From NCBI RefSeq assembly GCF_003287735.1, contig NZ_NSCM01000027.1:1-59901 (forward strand): 59,901 nucleotides of DNA, written 5' to 3'. The translations under genes and the position numbers were made by a program. Below are positions 44,623 through 54,827 of this stretch, piece by piece. This DNA comes from Photorhabdus bodei (GTDB taxonomy: Bacteria > Pseudomonadota > Gammaproteobacteria > Enterobacterales > Enterobacteriaceae). The stretch's first letter is position 1; each line of letters opens with the position of its first letter. Below the pieces are notes generated by a model, which was not told where the DNA came from, searched no databases, and was given only the letters and a program-made list of their open reading frames with translations.

Positions 44623-44749
44623 TATACCTGTCATCCTTCAAGTTGCCTCTTTGTTGGTTGTACCCACTCACTCCGGTCACATAGTTCGCTATGCTCCCAG
44701 GGATTCGCTCCCTTGCCGTCGCGATGCATCTTGAAATCCATAGGGTATA
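44623..44749 (-). repeat. ERIC element, intergenic copy
   Basis: A 127-bp element running TATACC to GGGTATA, the reverse-complement relative of 27177-27303 with scattered differences. It contains the conserved core CTCCGGTCACATAGTTCGC and GGGATTCGCTCCCTTGCC. It lies upstream of the hydrolase gene. Confidence 0.92.
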
Positions 44750-45336
44750 ATTAAACAATTATCTTGTTAGTTTCTTAATTAAATTAGTAACTCAGTATAG
44801 AGTTATTGTCAAATTATAAAATTAAAATAGTGTCGTGCTTGAATATTAATATTATTATAAATTCCAATATTAGATCTTGTTTATTGTGTTTTTGCGATAT
44901 TGCAGGCAGGGAAAATAAGTTTCAACCTATTAATTAGGCTGAAAGTTTTTTTCTGGCTGAATGGAGGTAATATCAAAATATTAAAAAGCTTATATGCTGG
45001 ATTGTCTTATTAATTTCTTATTTCACATTGACAGAATTTCATCCTCATACCATAGTGATTACATCACTTTTTTATATATGATTGCATTGTTAAATAATTT
45101 TATTCACCTATTTCTTGAATATTATTGATTGATAATTTATATGATTAAGAATTACCATTAATACACACAGATCATTTTTCGAAATATTTCATGAAGTATT
45201 TTTTTCGTTCTGACAGCATTCTGTTACGACGCTCGACTCGGTTTATACAATTCATCAGCGTGTATAGTCTGCTTCAGAGGGATAAAACTGAATGGCATCA
45301 TCAGATATTTAACACACCTATTTCAGGAGATGAAAA
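44750..45336. other. AT-rich spacer, no gene seen
   Basis: About 590 bp, very AT-rich, between the ERIC element and the membrane-protein pair. The last 30 bp carry the AGGAG ribosome site for 45337. I see no gene or repeat in the rest. Confidence 0.4.
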
Positions 45337-45834
45337 ATGTCTACTCAAATCGTGAATGAACCAGATCCGCAATATGTGGTGGCAGAAGGTGAGAAACGAG
45401 CTATACGCACGATTAAGCTATTTATTTCTTTGGGCTTTATCGCAGAGGCTGGATTTCTTTTAATGAGTTTTATTTTATTTCCCGACAATGGCCCTCTGGT
45501 ATGGCGTCTCGTATGGGCGCTTGGTTTATGTGGTATTGGCATGGGGGCCGCTGTTGGGGGACTGACTTACTTGGTATCAGCACGTTTCACGCCAGGAAGT
45601 ACCGGCGCTTATATCATGACCGCCGTGAGTAGCGCTCTGTTATTCAGTGTTTGCCAAACACTTTGTTGGGGCTTGGACCACAACGTGGGGCTGAATTATT
45701 GGGGTTCAATAGAAATGCCGTTGCTATTCCTGATTAAAGGATACACTGCCGCACTTATTGCTGGCATTTTGGGTAGTTTTCTTCTTAACTCAGTAACTGG
45801 TGCGAGATTCCTTGCTCGTCTCAAGGTCTTTTAG
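45337..45834 (+). CDS. Uncharacterised multi-pass membrane protein
   Basis: 165 residues with about four hydrophobic helices (near 27-47, 60-80, 90-112 and 131-155) and a charged cytoplasmic N terminus. AGGAGATGAAAA precedes the ATG. I do not recognise a family. It overlaps the next gene by 1 bp (TAGTG), so the two are translated together and probably form a complex. There is no signal for function. It is flanked by an ERIC element and an IS remnant, which suggests accessory DNA. Confidence 0.75.
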   Translation: MSTQIVNEPDPQYVVAEGEKRAIRTIKLFISLGFIAEAGFLLMSFILFPDNGPLVWRLVWALGLCGIGMGAAVGGLTYLVSARFTPGSTGAYIMTAVSSALLFSVCQTLCWGLDHNVGLNYWGSIEMPLLFLIKGYTAALIAGILGSFLLNSVTGARFLARLKVF

Positions 45835-46298
45835 TGAATAAGAAATTAACTTTGCCTAACAGTTTCGCTATTTCCATATTTCTGGCTGTATTGGCTGCAT
45901 GCCTAAATCTTATATTATGGTGCGCTGATATTTTGGAAATGGCACATAGCGTCCCGCTAAAGGGGTTAATGATTATTTGGTATCTCTTGGGATGGGGTTT
46001 TGCTCCGGGCTGTCTGACCGTGCTCACCATCAATTCAATCAGGGGAAGATTACCTCAGAGGGTGGGTTCGGTGGTTGCCATGTTTATAAGCTTTCTGTTG
46101 GTTACAGGGATTTGCGGCTTGGTTTATGCTTACCTGACAAACTCCTCTTTTATGCAAATTGCTATGGGAGGCATGGCTGATCATCATTCTTCGGTGAATC
46201 ACGGAACTATTCTTGGTTTTATTACGCAACTGCTGCCCAGTTTATGTGCAACGGTTATTTCAATCATGAATGCTTTTTCGATAAAAATGGGGAAGTAG
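45834..46298 (+). CDS. Uncharacterised membrane protein, partner of the preceding gene
   Basis: 154 residues with four likely membrane helices (about 10-30, 45-65, 80-102 and 130-147). It starts with GTG overlapping the upstream stop. A His-rich loop (MADHHSSVNHG) lies between helices 3 and 4. Topology resembles its neighbour, so the pair may have arisen by duplication, though no clear sequence similarity is visible. The stop codon abuts the IS-end remnant at 46300. Confidence 0.7.
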   Translation: MNKKLTLPNSFAISIFLAVLAACLNLILWCADILEMAHSVPLKGLMIIWYLLGWGFAPGCLTVLTINSIRGRLPQRVGSVVAMFISFLLVTGICGLVYAYLTNSSFMQIAMGGMADHHSSVNHGTILGFITQLLPSLCATVISIMNAFSIKMGK

Positions 46299-46299
46299 T

Positions 46300-46346
46300 T
46301 TAGCAAAAACCGCCGTAAACCCTTGCCCAGTGCGGGGATATTAGGC
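46300..46346. repeat. Solo left end of the TnpB-type IS
   Basis: A near copy of 19766-19815: TTAGCAAAAA, CGCCGTAAACCCTTGCCCAG and GGGGATAT-AGGC are shared; three bases present in the first copy are missing here. No tnpB follows. It is either a deletion remnant or a minimal non-autonomous derivative. Confidence 0.85.
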
Positions 46347-46587
46347 CCTAGTTTTGCGAATGCAAGATTGGGGCTTCCTCACGATACAGCTTTACAGTAA
46401 GCTTTTTAAGTCCGCCGGCGCTCCTTATCCTCTCTGTGTGCTGGATACAGAGTTCACTGGCGTCGACTCCTCTACTGTCTGATATTGTTAGATTTATTCC
46501 TCCAATTACTCTAGCTTTTCGTTACAGTCGTGCCTTTAAGTCCAAAGGAAAAGTTTTGATTGACGTGTAAGAACGTCAGAAATCGAC

Positions 46588-46711
46588 AAATAGACGGAAA
46601 GGAAACCAGCAAATAGACGCTATAAAAACCAGCATTTGGACGATGGAGTAGCCAGCAAATAGACGCTGTACAAACCAGCATTTAGACGATAGCATAGCCA
46701 ACAAATAGACG
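46588..46711. repeat. Iteron-like array: six units at an exact 23-bp period
   Basis: The core AAATAGACG (variants ATTTGGACG, ATTTAGACG) starts at 46588, 46611, 46634, 46657, 46680 and 46703, always 23 bp apart. Most units are preceded by CCAGC. The A- and B-type cores alternate in units 2-6, giving a 46-bp higher-order repeat. The bases between cores vary, so this is a spaced binding-site array rather than a slipped tract. It ends about 46 bp before the DUF4143 ATPase gene. Confidence 0.92.
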
Positions 46712-46757
46712 GAGCAATTTAAGCTTCGTTCTCCACATTGAACATAAAAGAACAACC

Positions 46758-47999
46758 TTGAATAACGCACTACACCCAAGATACATAGCACCACAGCTCA
46801 AGGCAGCATTGGCTGATACACCAGTGGTGTGCCTGCTTGGTCCTCGCCAAGTCGGCAAAACAACGTTGGCGAAATCTCTAGAGCCTGGGCGGGCTTACCT
46901 AACTTTCGATGACAGCACTCTGCTTAACACAGCTAAAGCCGATCCCACTGGATTTGTACAAAGCTTGCCAGAACGTGTCACACTGGATGAAGTACAGCGA
47001 GTGCCAGAGATCTTGCCTGCCTTAAAAGCAACTATAGACATTCATCGTCGACCGGGGCGGTTCATACTAACTGGTTCAGCTAATTTGCTACTTCTGCCTG
47101 GAGTACAGGAATCACTAGCAGGTCGCGTCGAAGTAATCTTTTTGCAGCCACTTTCTGAACAAGAAAAGCAGCATAGTCCAACATCGTTACTCGAACAGCT
47201 GATCACTAACAAAATTTCTCCTTCAATCAAAGGGGAACAAATCCTCATTGAAGGCGTAGCAGAAGCTGTAGTACAAGGAGGTTATCCAGAGCCGAGTATG
47301 CGCAGTGAGGCGCGAGCTCGTCAGTGGCATAAGCAGTACCTCAACGCCATTATTCAACGTGATGTGAAAGACATTGCAGCGATTCGAGATGAAGACGAAT
47401 TACTGAGACTCATTAAGATCCTCGCATTGCGTACTGGTAGCCTTTTGAACATCAGTGGATTAGCGAAAGATGTAGGTCTTCAGCGAGAAACCGTTGACAA
47501 ATACATCACTATTCTGGAGCGCTTGTTCTTAGTGAGACGCTTACCTGCTTGGCATAAAAACCAAGCCAAACGTTTAATAAAAGCTCCTAAAGTTCATGTA
47601 GTAGATTCCGGTTTAGCTTGTGCTTTAAACAATCTGAGAGTCGATGATTGGCATAACCTTAGTAATGACTTTGGTGCAGTACTTGAAAGCTTTGTGGTGC
47701 AACAATTGATCTGCCAATCGGGTTGGAGTGAACATGAACTGCACTTCTCCCACTATCGTGATAAAGATCAGGTTGAAGTTGATCTGGTTATTGAAGATGG
47801 TCGAAGAATCTGGGGAGTTGAAGTTAAAAAAGCAGCCAGCATACAGCCGAAAGATGGTATGGGGTTGGCAAGATTAGCTTCACTGGCTGACAGAGATTGG
47901 CAGGGAGGCATCTTACTTTACACAGGTAACAATTGTCTGCCAATTAGCCACGTACCGAACACATTTGCAGTACCAATGAATGCGCTTTGGGGGCATTGA
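46758..47999 (+). CDS. AAA+ ATPase with DUF4143 domain
   Basis: 413 residues. The N-terminal AAA_14 ATPase has Walker A GPRQVGKTT at residues 28-36, Walker B VTLDEVQRVP and the sensor FILTGSANLL. The C-terminal DUF4143 domain carries a nuclease-like core (DKDQVEVDLVIEDGRRIWGVEVKKA) resembling PD-(D/E)xK folds. The family is widespread in mobile regions and its function is unsettled. The start is TTG; no better start exists in frame. The 23-bp repeat array lies just upstream and may be its operator or binding site. Confidence 0.88.
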   Translation: MNNALHPRYIAPQLKAALADTPVVCLLGPRQVGKTTLAKSLEPGRAYLTFDDSTLLNTAKADPTGFVQSLPERVTLDEVQRVPEILPALKATIDIHRRPGRFILTGSANLLLLPGVQESLAGRVEVIFLQPLSEQEKQHSPTSLLEQLITNKISPSIKGEQILIEGVAEAVVQGGYPEPSMRSEARARQWHKQYLNAIIQRDVKDIAAIRDEDELLRLIKILALRTGSLLNISGLAKDVGLQRETVDKYITILERLFLVRRLPAWHKNQAKRLIKAPKVHVVDSGLACALNNLRVDDWHNLSNDFGAVLESFVVQQLICQSGWSEHELHFSHYRDKDQVEVDLVIEDGRRIWGVEVKKAASIQPKDGMGLARLASLADRDWQGGILLYTGNNCLPISHVPNTFAVPMNALWGH

Positions 48000-48117
48000 T
48001 ATCCACCATGTCCTAAAGGTTACGAGCAAATTTTTTTACGATTTCACCCTTCTAACACAGTGTTCATTTGGTTCAATAATGCCAATTTCACCCGACGAAA
48101 TAGATTATGCTAAATTT

Positions 48118-48173
48118 GCAGTTTTTGATGGGTTGAATATAGCAATATCAATAAATTGTTCATCAAAAACTGC
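48118..48173. repeat. 13-bp perfect inverted repeat
   Basis: GCAGTTTTTGATG (48118-48130) and CATCAAAAACTGC (48161-48173) flank a 30-nt spacer in the 210-bp gap between the ATPase and yhiN genes, which converge. It may be a terminator-like hairpin or a small insertion remnant. Confidence 0.75.
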
Positions 48174-48209
48174 TCCTTATGGGCAAACTTTATTGTCTCT
48201 CCACACCAG

Positions 48210-49394
48210 TCACAATGCTTGAGCACATGCCCAGGCGGAACTCCATGCCCACTGGAAGTTATAGCCACCAAGCCAGCCGGTGACGTCTACCACTTCCCCG
48301 ATAAAATAGAGTCCTTTTGCCTGATTAGCTTCCATCGTTTTGGATGAGAGTTGGTGAGTGTCAATGCCTCCCATTGTCACTTCGGCGGTGCGATAGCCCT
48401 CCGTGCCGTTGGGTTGTACCCGCCATGATTGGAGGTTTACCGCCAACTGTTTTTGTTGATTTGGGTTCAGTTGTTTAAGAGCAATATCTGGGATCTGACC
48501 GAGCGTTTGCAGGCACTCTGTCAGCCGCTTTGGTAATAATTTTGCCAAAGTATTTTTTACGCTTTGGTTTGGATGAGAACTCCGCTCTTTCTCCAGAAGG
48601 GCTTCCAGATCATTATCTGGAAGTAAGTTAATACTCACAAACTCTCCTGATTGCCAGTAACTGGAAATTTGTAAGATTGCTGGACCAGAGAGTCCTCGGT
48701 GAGTAAACAGGATATTTTCTTTGAACAGAACGCCATTTTCGGCGGTAACAATGGCGGGAACAGACACGCCAGAGAGCATATGAAGTTGCTCCAGTAGTGG
48801 TTTATGCAGAGTAAAAGGTACAAGGGCAGCGCGGGTTGGCAAGACTTTCATGCCGAACTGTTCTGCAATTCGATAACCAAAAGGCGTAGCTCCAAGACCT
48901 GGCATAGATAACCCACCGGAAGCGATAACAAGTGAGCGTGTACTTACTTCTTTTCCGTTAACGATGATAACGAACCCTTGCTCATTTTTTTCTACCTGGC
49001 TAACTTCACTGCGCAGACGAATAGTGACCTGACCGGCTTCACACTCTTTCAGCAACATATCAACTATCTGTTGGGCGGAATCATCACAGAAAAGCTGTCC
49101 TAGTGTTTTTTCATGGTAAGCAATGCCATGACGTTGAACCAGTTCGATAAAATCCCATTGTGTATAACGGGCCAGAGCAGATTTGCAAAAATGGGGGTTA
49201 GCAGAAAGATAAGCTGATGGTTCTGTGTACATATTAGTGAAGTTGCAACGTCCACCACCGGACATCAAAATCTTACGCCCAGCTTTTTTACCATTATCCA
49301 GAACTAGTATCCGTAAACCGAGCTGTCCAGCCTGAGCTGCACAGAACAAACCTGCTGCACCAGCACCAATAATCACCGCATCAAATTTTTCCAC
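48210..49394 (-). CDS. yhiN: HI0933/YhiN-family flavoprotein
   Basis: A 394-residue FAD-dependent protein. The N-terminal dinucleotide motif is VIIGAGAAGLFCAAQ, then GRKILMSGGGRCNFTN, with a C-terminal FAD motif LYFIGEVVDVTGWLGGYN. The substrate is unknown. It lies divergent from pitA, as in E. coli. Confidence 0.93.
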   Translation of the reverse strand: MEKFDAVIIGAGAAGLFCAAQAGQLGLRILVLDNGKKAGRKILMSGGGRCNFTNMYTEPSAYLSANPHFCKSALARYTQWDFIELVQRHGIAYHEKTLGQLFCDDSAQQIVDMLLKECEAGQVTIRLRSEVSQVEKNEQGFVIIVNGKEVSTRSLVIASGGLSMPGLGATPFGYRIAEQFGMKVLPTRAALVPFTLHKPLLEQLHMLSGVSVPAIVTAENGVLFKENILFTHRGLSGPAILQISSYWQSGEFVSINLLPDNDLEALLEKERSSHPNQSVKNTLAKLLPKRLTECLQTLGQIPDIALKQLNPNQQKQLAVNLQSWRVQPNGTEGYRTAEVTMGGIDTHQLSSKTMEANQAKGLYFIGEVVDVTGWLGGYNFQWAWSSAWACAQAL

Positions 49395-49663
49395 TGTTTT
49401 TCTCTTTATGACTAAATAATTTAGTGGGGAATTTCCCCTAATATGTTGTATTTTTGATAAGTTTGTAGGGAAAAAGTCCTTTATAACTTAAAATTGTCAA
49501 TTTTTTAAAAGATATGTAATTTAATGATATATAAGGAGTATTCCTATTTCTTATTGTTATCTAGTTGTCATGAAATCAAAAAAAGTTCATATTTCACTTC
49601 CCCCGCTAGCATTTGTCACTGATAATGCGCCGCGTTCATGTCCAACTAACTGGCTTAACGTTT

Positions 49664-51154
49664 ATGCTACATCTTTTTACTGGCTTGGATTTTCACACCA
49701 GCCTAATGTTAGTACTGGCACTACTGTTTGTGCTATTTTATGAAGCCATTAATGGCTTTCATGATACCGCGAATGCGGTAGCAACAGTTATTTATACCCG
49801 TGCTATGCGAGCACAGTTCGCCGTTGTTATGGCTGGGGTATTTAACTTCTTTGGTGTTCTTCTTGGTGGATTAAGTGTCGCTTACGCGATTGTACATTTA
49901 CTTCCAACCGATCTTCTTCTCAATGTCAGTTCTGCTCATGGCCTTGCTATGGTGTTTTCCATGTTGCTGGCTGCGATTGTCTGGAATCTTGGGACCTGGT
50001 ATTTTGGTTTACCTGCATCCAGTTCTCATACCCTGATTGGTTCTATCATTGGTATCGGTTTGACCAATGCGATCGTAACCGGTTCTTCTGTGGTTGATGC
50101 GTTGAATGTGCCAAAGATGATACAGATTTTCCTGTCGTTGATCCTCTCTCCTTTAATCGGATTGATCATTGCGGGGGCAATCGTGTTTCTACTGCGTCGT
50201 TACTGGAGTAGCACCAAGAAACGTAAACGTATTCATCTGACTCCCGCTGAACGTGAAAAGAAGGATGGTAAGCGTAAACCTCCTTTCTGGACACGCACTG
50301 CGCTGATTTTATCTGCGGTAGGTGTCAGCTTCTCTCATGGGGCGAATGATGGTCAGAAAGGTATCGGTTTGATTATGCTGGTGCTAATTGGTGTGGCTCC
50401 AGCGGGATTTGTCGTAAACATGAATGCCAATGGTTATGACATTGCCCGTACCTACGATGCCATTACTCACTTGCAGCAATATTATCAGCAGCATGGCGCA
50501 GCGTTATCCCATGCAATTGAACTGACGCCCTCGGTTGCTGTTGCGGAAGATGAACCGGAAGGGCGATTCCATTGTGATATTACGCGTGCTGTCGTTGTTC
50601 TTGATCAGACAGAAAGCCTATTAAAGGGCATTCAGAACTACAGTGAGCTGAGTGCTGAACAGCGTAACAATATGCGTCGCATGTTAATGTGTATTGCTGA
50701 TACGGCTGAGTCTCTGGCTAAACTGCCGGAAACCCGTGCTGAAGACGCCCGTTTCCTGAATAAATTGCGGAAAGATTTATTACACACCGTTGAGTATGCA
50801 CCTGTCTGGATTATCATTGCGGTAGCACTAGCTCTGTCTTTGGGAACGCTGGTTGGCTGGAAACGTGTTGCGGTCACTATTGGTGAGAAGATTGGCAAAA
50901 AAGGTATGACCTACGCGCAGGGTGTTTCAGCTCAGATGACTGCTGCTGTTTCAATTGGTGTTGCGAGTTATACCGGTATGCCGGTTTCTACTACGCAGGT
51001 ACTTTCTTCTGCGGTGGCTGGAACGATGTTAGTCGATGGCGGTGGTGTTCAGGGTAAAACCATCCAGAATATCATGTTGGCTTGGATACTGACGCTGCCG
51101 GTTTCAATCGGGTTGTCTGGTACGCTTTACTGGTTCGCTTTGAAACTGATTTAA
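49664..51154 (+). CDS. pitA: Low-affinity inorganic phosphate/metal transporter PitA
   Basis: About 496 residues of the PiT family, importing metal-phosphate by proton symport. Duplicated signature motifs are present: [15 protein letters not shown] near the N terminus and [12 protein letters not shown] in the middle, with [12 protein letters not shown] and [12 protein letters not shown]. The ATG at 49664 (MLHLFTG) matches family N termini; an earlier frame start at 49613 has no support. A cytoplasmic loop of about 150 residues follows the central motif. Confidence 0.97.
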   Translation: MLHLFTGLDFHTSLMLVLALLFVLFYEAINGFHDTANAVATVIYTRAMRAQFAVVMAGVFNFFGVLLGGLSVAYAIVHLLPTDLLLNVSSAHGLAMVFSMLLAAIVWNLGTWYFGLPASSSHTLIGSIIGIGLTNAIVTGSSVVDALNVPKMIQIFLSLILSPLIGLIIAGAIVFLLRRYWSSTKKRKRIHLTPAEREKKDGKRKPPFWTRTALILSAVGVSFSHGANDGQKGIGLIMLVLIGVAPAGFVVNMNANGYDIARTYDAITHLQQYYQQHGAALSHAIELTPSVAVAEDEPEGRFHCDITRAVVVLDQTESLLKGIQNYSELSAEQRNNMRRMLMCIADTAESLAKLPETRAEDARFLNKLRKDLLHTVEYAPVWIIIAVALALSLGTLVGWKRVAVTIGEKIGKKGMTYAQGVSAQMTAAVSIGVASYTGMPVSTTQVLSSAVAGTMLVDGGGVQGKTIQNIMLAWILTLPVSIGLSGTLYWFALKLI

Positions 51155-51174
51155 TTATTTTAATGGATAATTTG

Positions 51175-51207
51175 AAGGCGGTATGGATCAACTATACCGC
51201 CTTTTTC
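51175..51207 (+). terminator. pitA terminator (shared with uspB)
   Basis: The 10-bp stem AAGGCGGTAT / ATACCGCCTT is followed by TTTCTTT, just before the convergent uspB stop. Confidence 0.85.
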
Positions 51208-51208
51208 T

Positions 51209-51544
51209 TTAATACCAAATCAACATAGAAATTAGGCAAATAACAACTAGTCCACTCAGTGCACTGGTCAAAATAAATTGTTTTCTCAACCTTTCACAAC
51301 GAAGAACAACTTCTGGATCATGATGATCAAGGTAACGTTGTGAATTGATGTAGTTCACTAGCCGTATTTGCTTATTAAGTTGCCCATGAGTAGTGAAAAA
51401 GCCGTTACCGTCTACTGATTGATAAAGTAAGGGATCAGACTGACGAAGAATGGACAGCAATGCTCGTAGTGAAGAGAAGTAGCGCATCATATTGATAATG
51501 CAGACAAGACACAGAGCCCAAAACAGTGCGATTGTACTGAACAT
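51209..51544 (-). CDS. uspB: Universal stress protein B
   Basis: A 111-residue inner-membrane protein with a helix at each end ([14 protein letters not shown] and [16 protein letters not shown]). It is the same length as E. coli UspB, which is sigma-S dependent and linked to ethanol tolerance. The ATG at 51544 is chosen over an earlier frame start. Divergent from uspA, as in E. coli. Confidence 0.93.
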   Translation of the reverse strand: MFSTIALFWALCLVCIINMMRYFSSLRALLSILRQSDPLLYQSVDGNGFFTTHGQLNKQIRLVNYINSQRYLDHHDPEVVLRCERLRKQFILTSALSGLVVICLISMLIWY

Positions 51545-52004
51545 AATCCCCTCCTTAGAATGGTTAGCTAGAGCTGTCACAAAAAAGAAAAAATCAAAAT
51601 TGCAGGTGGTGACACCTTATATTTATTGTAGGAAAGATAGTCAGATAGTACAAAAAACCTGTTCTGTGTCAGTTGGGACAAAACTGGCGGAAAAACATCA
51701 TAAACACTTATCTAGTCAGTTTTATCCAACCATACAACTCTAGAGAGACTGATTAGTTGTTCGCGTAAATATATTGAGTTTCAAGGAAAGCCATAAGTTC
51801 AGAGCAGGATTTTGTTATCCATCAAGTGGCAGGAAGAACAATTGTGGTATATGTTGTTTGGTGGATGTTCTTTGTCCAGTCGCTAAATACGATGAGCTGT
51901 GATCGAAATAGTACTTGAAGAACATTCTCAGTAGTAATAAACACAGGATAGTGGCAATTTGCCCTGCCAACTCACTAATTCGGCATTATGGAAGGAGTTC
52001 GCTT
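51545..52004. other. Divergent uspB / uspA control region
   Basis: 460 bp of non-coding sequence that must contain both stress-responsive promoters. GAAGGAG precedes uspA. No gene or notable repeat was seen. Confidence 0.5.
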
Positions 52005-52436
52005 ATGGCTTACAAACATATTCTTGTTGCGGTTGATTTATCCCCGGAAAGTCAGGTTTTGGTGAGAAAAGCTGTTTCTATGGCTAAACCGGACAATGCC
52101 AAAGTTTCCCTGATCCATGTTGATGTTAACTATTCCGATCTCTACACCGGTTTGATTGATGTTAATCTCGGTGATATGCAGCAACGTATTACTGACGAGA
52201 CCCGCAGTGCGCTGAAAGCTCTCTCTGCAGATTCAGACTATGACATTCAGGAAACTCTGAGTGGTAGCGGTGATCTGGGGCAAGTACTCGTTGATGCAAT
52301 TAAGAAATATGACATAGATATGGTTGTTTGCGGTCATCATCAGGATTTCTGGAGCAAATTGATGTCTTCTGCTCGTCAGTTAATTAACACGGTGCATGTT
52401 GATATGCTGATTGTTCCTCTGCGTGATGATGAATGA
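52005..52436 (+). CDS. uspA: Universal stress protein A
   Basis: A 143-residue cytoplasmic stress protein ([16 protein letters not shown]...[19 protein letters not shown]...DMLIVPL), length as in E. coli. The ATG at 52005 has GAAGGAG upstream. Confidence 0.97.
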   Translation: MAYKHILVAVDLSPESQVLVRKAVSMAKPDNAKVSLIHVDVNYSDLYTGLIDVNLGDMQQRITDETRSALKALSADSDYDIQETLSGSGDLGQVLVDAIKKYDIDMVVCGHHQDFWSKLMSSARQLINTVHVDMLIVPLRDDE

Positions 52437-52465
52437 CAACAGATTGAAAAGTTATTCGATAAAAT

Positions 52466-52490
52466 CGCCTGCTTATGCAGGCGTTTTTTT
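52466..52490 (+). terminator. uspA terminator
   Basis: The stem CGCCTGC / GCAGGCG with a 4-nt loop is followed by seven T. Confidence 0.92.
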
Positions 52491-52697
52491 GGGTGAAATG
52501 GAGTGTTGTTTGGTTTATGCCCGGTGCAATCAAGAAATTTTTTTTACCTTTCTGCAAAAAAACTTCTTGAAAGATGAATATAGAACAGTGATATATTCAA
52601 AGGGCAAACACAACTTACCTCACATTTTCGACAAAAATAATTATTAGAAAATGATTGGGGTTCCATCACAACCGAAGTAGAAATAAGGAATAACTAA

Positions 52698-54041
52698 ATG
52701 AGCTGTTTACTATCTTTGTCTTCATTTCTTGGATCGATTCAACGCAGGGATGAATATCAACCAGAATATCTCCAGGCTGTTCGGGAAGTATTCACCTCTC
52801 TTTGGCCGTTTCTTGAACAAAACCTGAAATACCGCGAACACAGCTTATTGGAGCGTATGGTGGAGCCAGAAAGGGTTATCCAGTTCCGAGTTTGTTGGGT
52901 AGATGATCAGGGTAAAGTTCAGGTAAACCGTGCATGGCGAGTGCAGTTCAACTCAGCCATTGGGCCATATAAAGGTGGTATGCGTTTTCATCCATCGGTG
53001 AATCTCTCTATTCTGAAATTCCTGGGCTTTGAACAAACCTTGAAAAATGCGCTGACAACCTTACCAATGGGTGGAGGTAAAGGCGGTTCAGATTTTGATC
53101 CTAAAGGAAAAAGCCAAGGCGAAGTGATGCGTTTTTGTCAGGCATTAATGACAGAATTGTACCGCCATTTGGGGCCAGATACCGATGTTCCCGCAGGCGA
53201 TATTGGTGTGGGTGGCCGTGAAGTGGCTTTTATGTCAGGGATGATGAAGAAGCTTTCTAACAACACGGCTTGTGTATTTACTGGCAAAGGTCTCTCTTTT
53301 GGCGGTAGTTTGATTCGCCCGGAAGCAACTGGTTATGGTCTGGTCTATTTCGTCAATGCCATGTTAAAACGTCATGGCATGAGTTTTGAAGGTATGCGCG
53401 TATCGGTTTCCGGTGCTGGTAATGTCGCGCAATATACGATTGAAAAATGTATGGCATTGGGAGCGAAAGTGGTAACCGCTTCGGATTCCGGCGGTACCTT
53501 GGTCGATGAGGAGGGTTTCACACCAGAGAAGCTGGCTCATCTTGAAGAGATAAAAAACCAACACTATGGCCGAGTGGAAGAATATGCCAGAGAGCGGGGT
53601 CTGACTTTCTTGAAAGGGTTACAACCGTGGTCTGTGCCGGTTGATATCGCTTTGCCATGTGCTACCCAGAATGAACTGGATTTGGATGCGGCTAAGGTTC
53701 TTATCAAGAATGGCGTTAAAGCTGTTGCTGAAGGGGCGAATATGCCAGCAACTATTTCAGCAACTGAAGCCTTTATTGAAGCAGGTGTGCTATTTGCACC
53801 AGGTAAAGCAGCCAATGCGGGTGGCGTGGCAACATCTGGTCTGGAAATGGCACAAAATGCGGCCCGTTTAGGTTGGAAGGCTGAAAAAGTGGATGCACGT
53901 TTGCATCACATCATGCTAGATATTCACCACGCCTGTGTTGAGTATGGTGGCGAGGGTAAACAGACCAATTATGTTCAGGGTGCGAATATTGCTGGATTTG
54001 TGAAAGTTGCCAATGCCATGCTTGCTCAAGGTATTCTGTAG
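52698..54041 (+). CDS. gdhA: NADP-specific glutamate dehydrogenase
   Basis: A 447-residue hexameric enzyme making glutamate from 2-oxoglutarate and ammonia. Catalytic stretch PMGGGKGGSDFDPKGKS, substrate region KGGMRFHPSVN and nucleotide-binding VSGAGNVAQY are intact. Confidence 0.98.
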   Translation: MSCLLSLSSFLGSIQRRDEYQPEYLQAVREVFTSLWPFLEQNLKYREHSLLERMVEPERVIQFRVCWVDDQGKVQVNRAWRVQFNSAIGPYKGGMRFHPSVNLSILKFLGFEQTLKNALTTLPMGGGKGGSDFDPKGKSQGEVMRFCQALMTELYRHLGPDTDVPAGDIGVGGREVAFMSGMMKKLSNNTACVFTGKGLSFGGSLIRPEATGYGLVYFVNAMLKRHGMSFEGMRVSVSGAGNVAQYTIEKCMALGAKVVTASDSGGTLVDEEGFTPEKLAHLEEIKNQHYGRVEEYARERGLTFLKGLQPWSVPVDIALPCATQNELDLDAAKVLIKNGVKAVAEGANMPATISATEAFIEAGVLFAPGKAANAGGVATSGLEMAQNAARLGWKAEKVDARLHHIMLDIHHACVEYGGEGKQTNYVQGANIAGFVKVANAMLAQGIL

Positions 54042-54051
54042 GCTAAAAGAT

Positions 54052-54080
54052 ATCAGCCGCAATATACGGCTGATTTTTTT
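54052..54080 (+). terminator. gdhA terminator
   Basis: The stem ATCAGCCG / CGGCTGAT is followed by six T. It overlaps the end of convergent rsmJ by two bases. Confidence 0.9.
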
Positions 54081-54822
54081 AACAAGGATAAATGTCAAAA
54101 CGGTGGTTTTTCGTGGTGATAGCTGCTGATGCAGCGACTCCAGCTAAGGGTTCTGCATAATCAGGCCGCTTTACCACGACGCGGCGTTTTGCCAAAGCGC
54201 GTGCAGGGGATAGCAAACTATCAGCATCTTCATCAGCGCCAACCAGAGATTGGAACACTCGCATCTCTTTTTTAACCAGTGCACTTTTCTGCCTATGTGG
54301 ATACATAGGATCAAGATAAACGATATCGGGCTGTGGCGTAATATCGGCCAGCGCTGTAATGCTGGAGGCATGGAGCAGTGTCATGCGCTCTTGCAGCCAG
54401 CCACCAATTTCTTCATCCTGATAACCCCGTTGCAGCCCATCATCCAGCAATGCTGCGACTACAGGATGGCGTTCCAGCATTCTTACATGACAACCCAGAG
54501 ATGCCAGTACAAAGGCATCGCGCCCCAGGCCTGCGGTAGCATCTACGACTGTTGGCAGATAATCTTTTTTGATCCCTATGGCCTTAGCGATAGCTTCACC
54601 GCGTCCGCCACCAAAACGGCGGCGATGGGCCATTGTACCTGATACAAAATCGACATAGATGCCACCTAGCTTTGGTTCATCTCGTTTGCGAAGTTCAAGG
54701 CGTTGAGGGGTAAGGACCAACGCCATAATAGCGCTTTCGTTATGCACCAACCCCCAGCGCTCTACCAGTTGAGATAAGGCGCTGTTATCAGCGCCTTGTT
54801 CACAGATTAAACAGATACCCAC
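54079..54822 (-). CDS. rsmJ: 16S rRNA (guanine-1516-N2) methyltransferase
   Basis: 247 residues. The AdoMet motif is [19 protein letters not shown] and the catalytic motif is [16 protein letters not shown]. It begins 5 bp after the prlC stop and is co-transcribed with it, the usual prlC-rsmJ arrangement. Confidence 0.95.
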   Translation of the reverse strand: MGICLICEQGADNSALSQLVERWGLVHNESAIMALVLTPQRLELRKRDEPKLGGIYVDFVSGTMAHRRRFGGGRGEAIAKAIGIKKDYLPTVVDATAGLGRDAFVLASLGCHVRMLERHPVVAALLDDGLQRGYQDEEIGGWLQERMTLLHASSITALADITPQPDIVYLDPMYPHRQKSALVKKEMRVFQSLVGADEDADSLLSPARALAKRRVVVKRPDYAEPLAGVAASAAITTKNHRFDIYPC

Positions 54823-54827
54823 CTTAA

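Noticed and set aside
46588..46711. Short CRISPR array
   Set aside because: Repeat cores are only about 9-14 bp with 9-14 bp filler, the cores alternate in sequence, and no cas genes are nearby; the geometry fits iterons.
47980..48222. 80-codon frame after the DUF4143 ATPase
   Set aside because: It spans the 13-bp inverted repeat, lacks a ribosome site and reads as random sequence.
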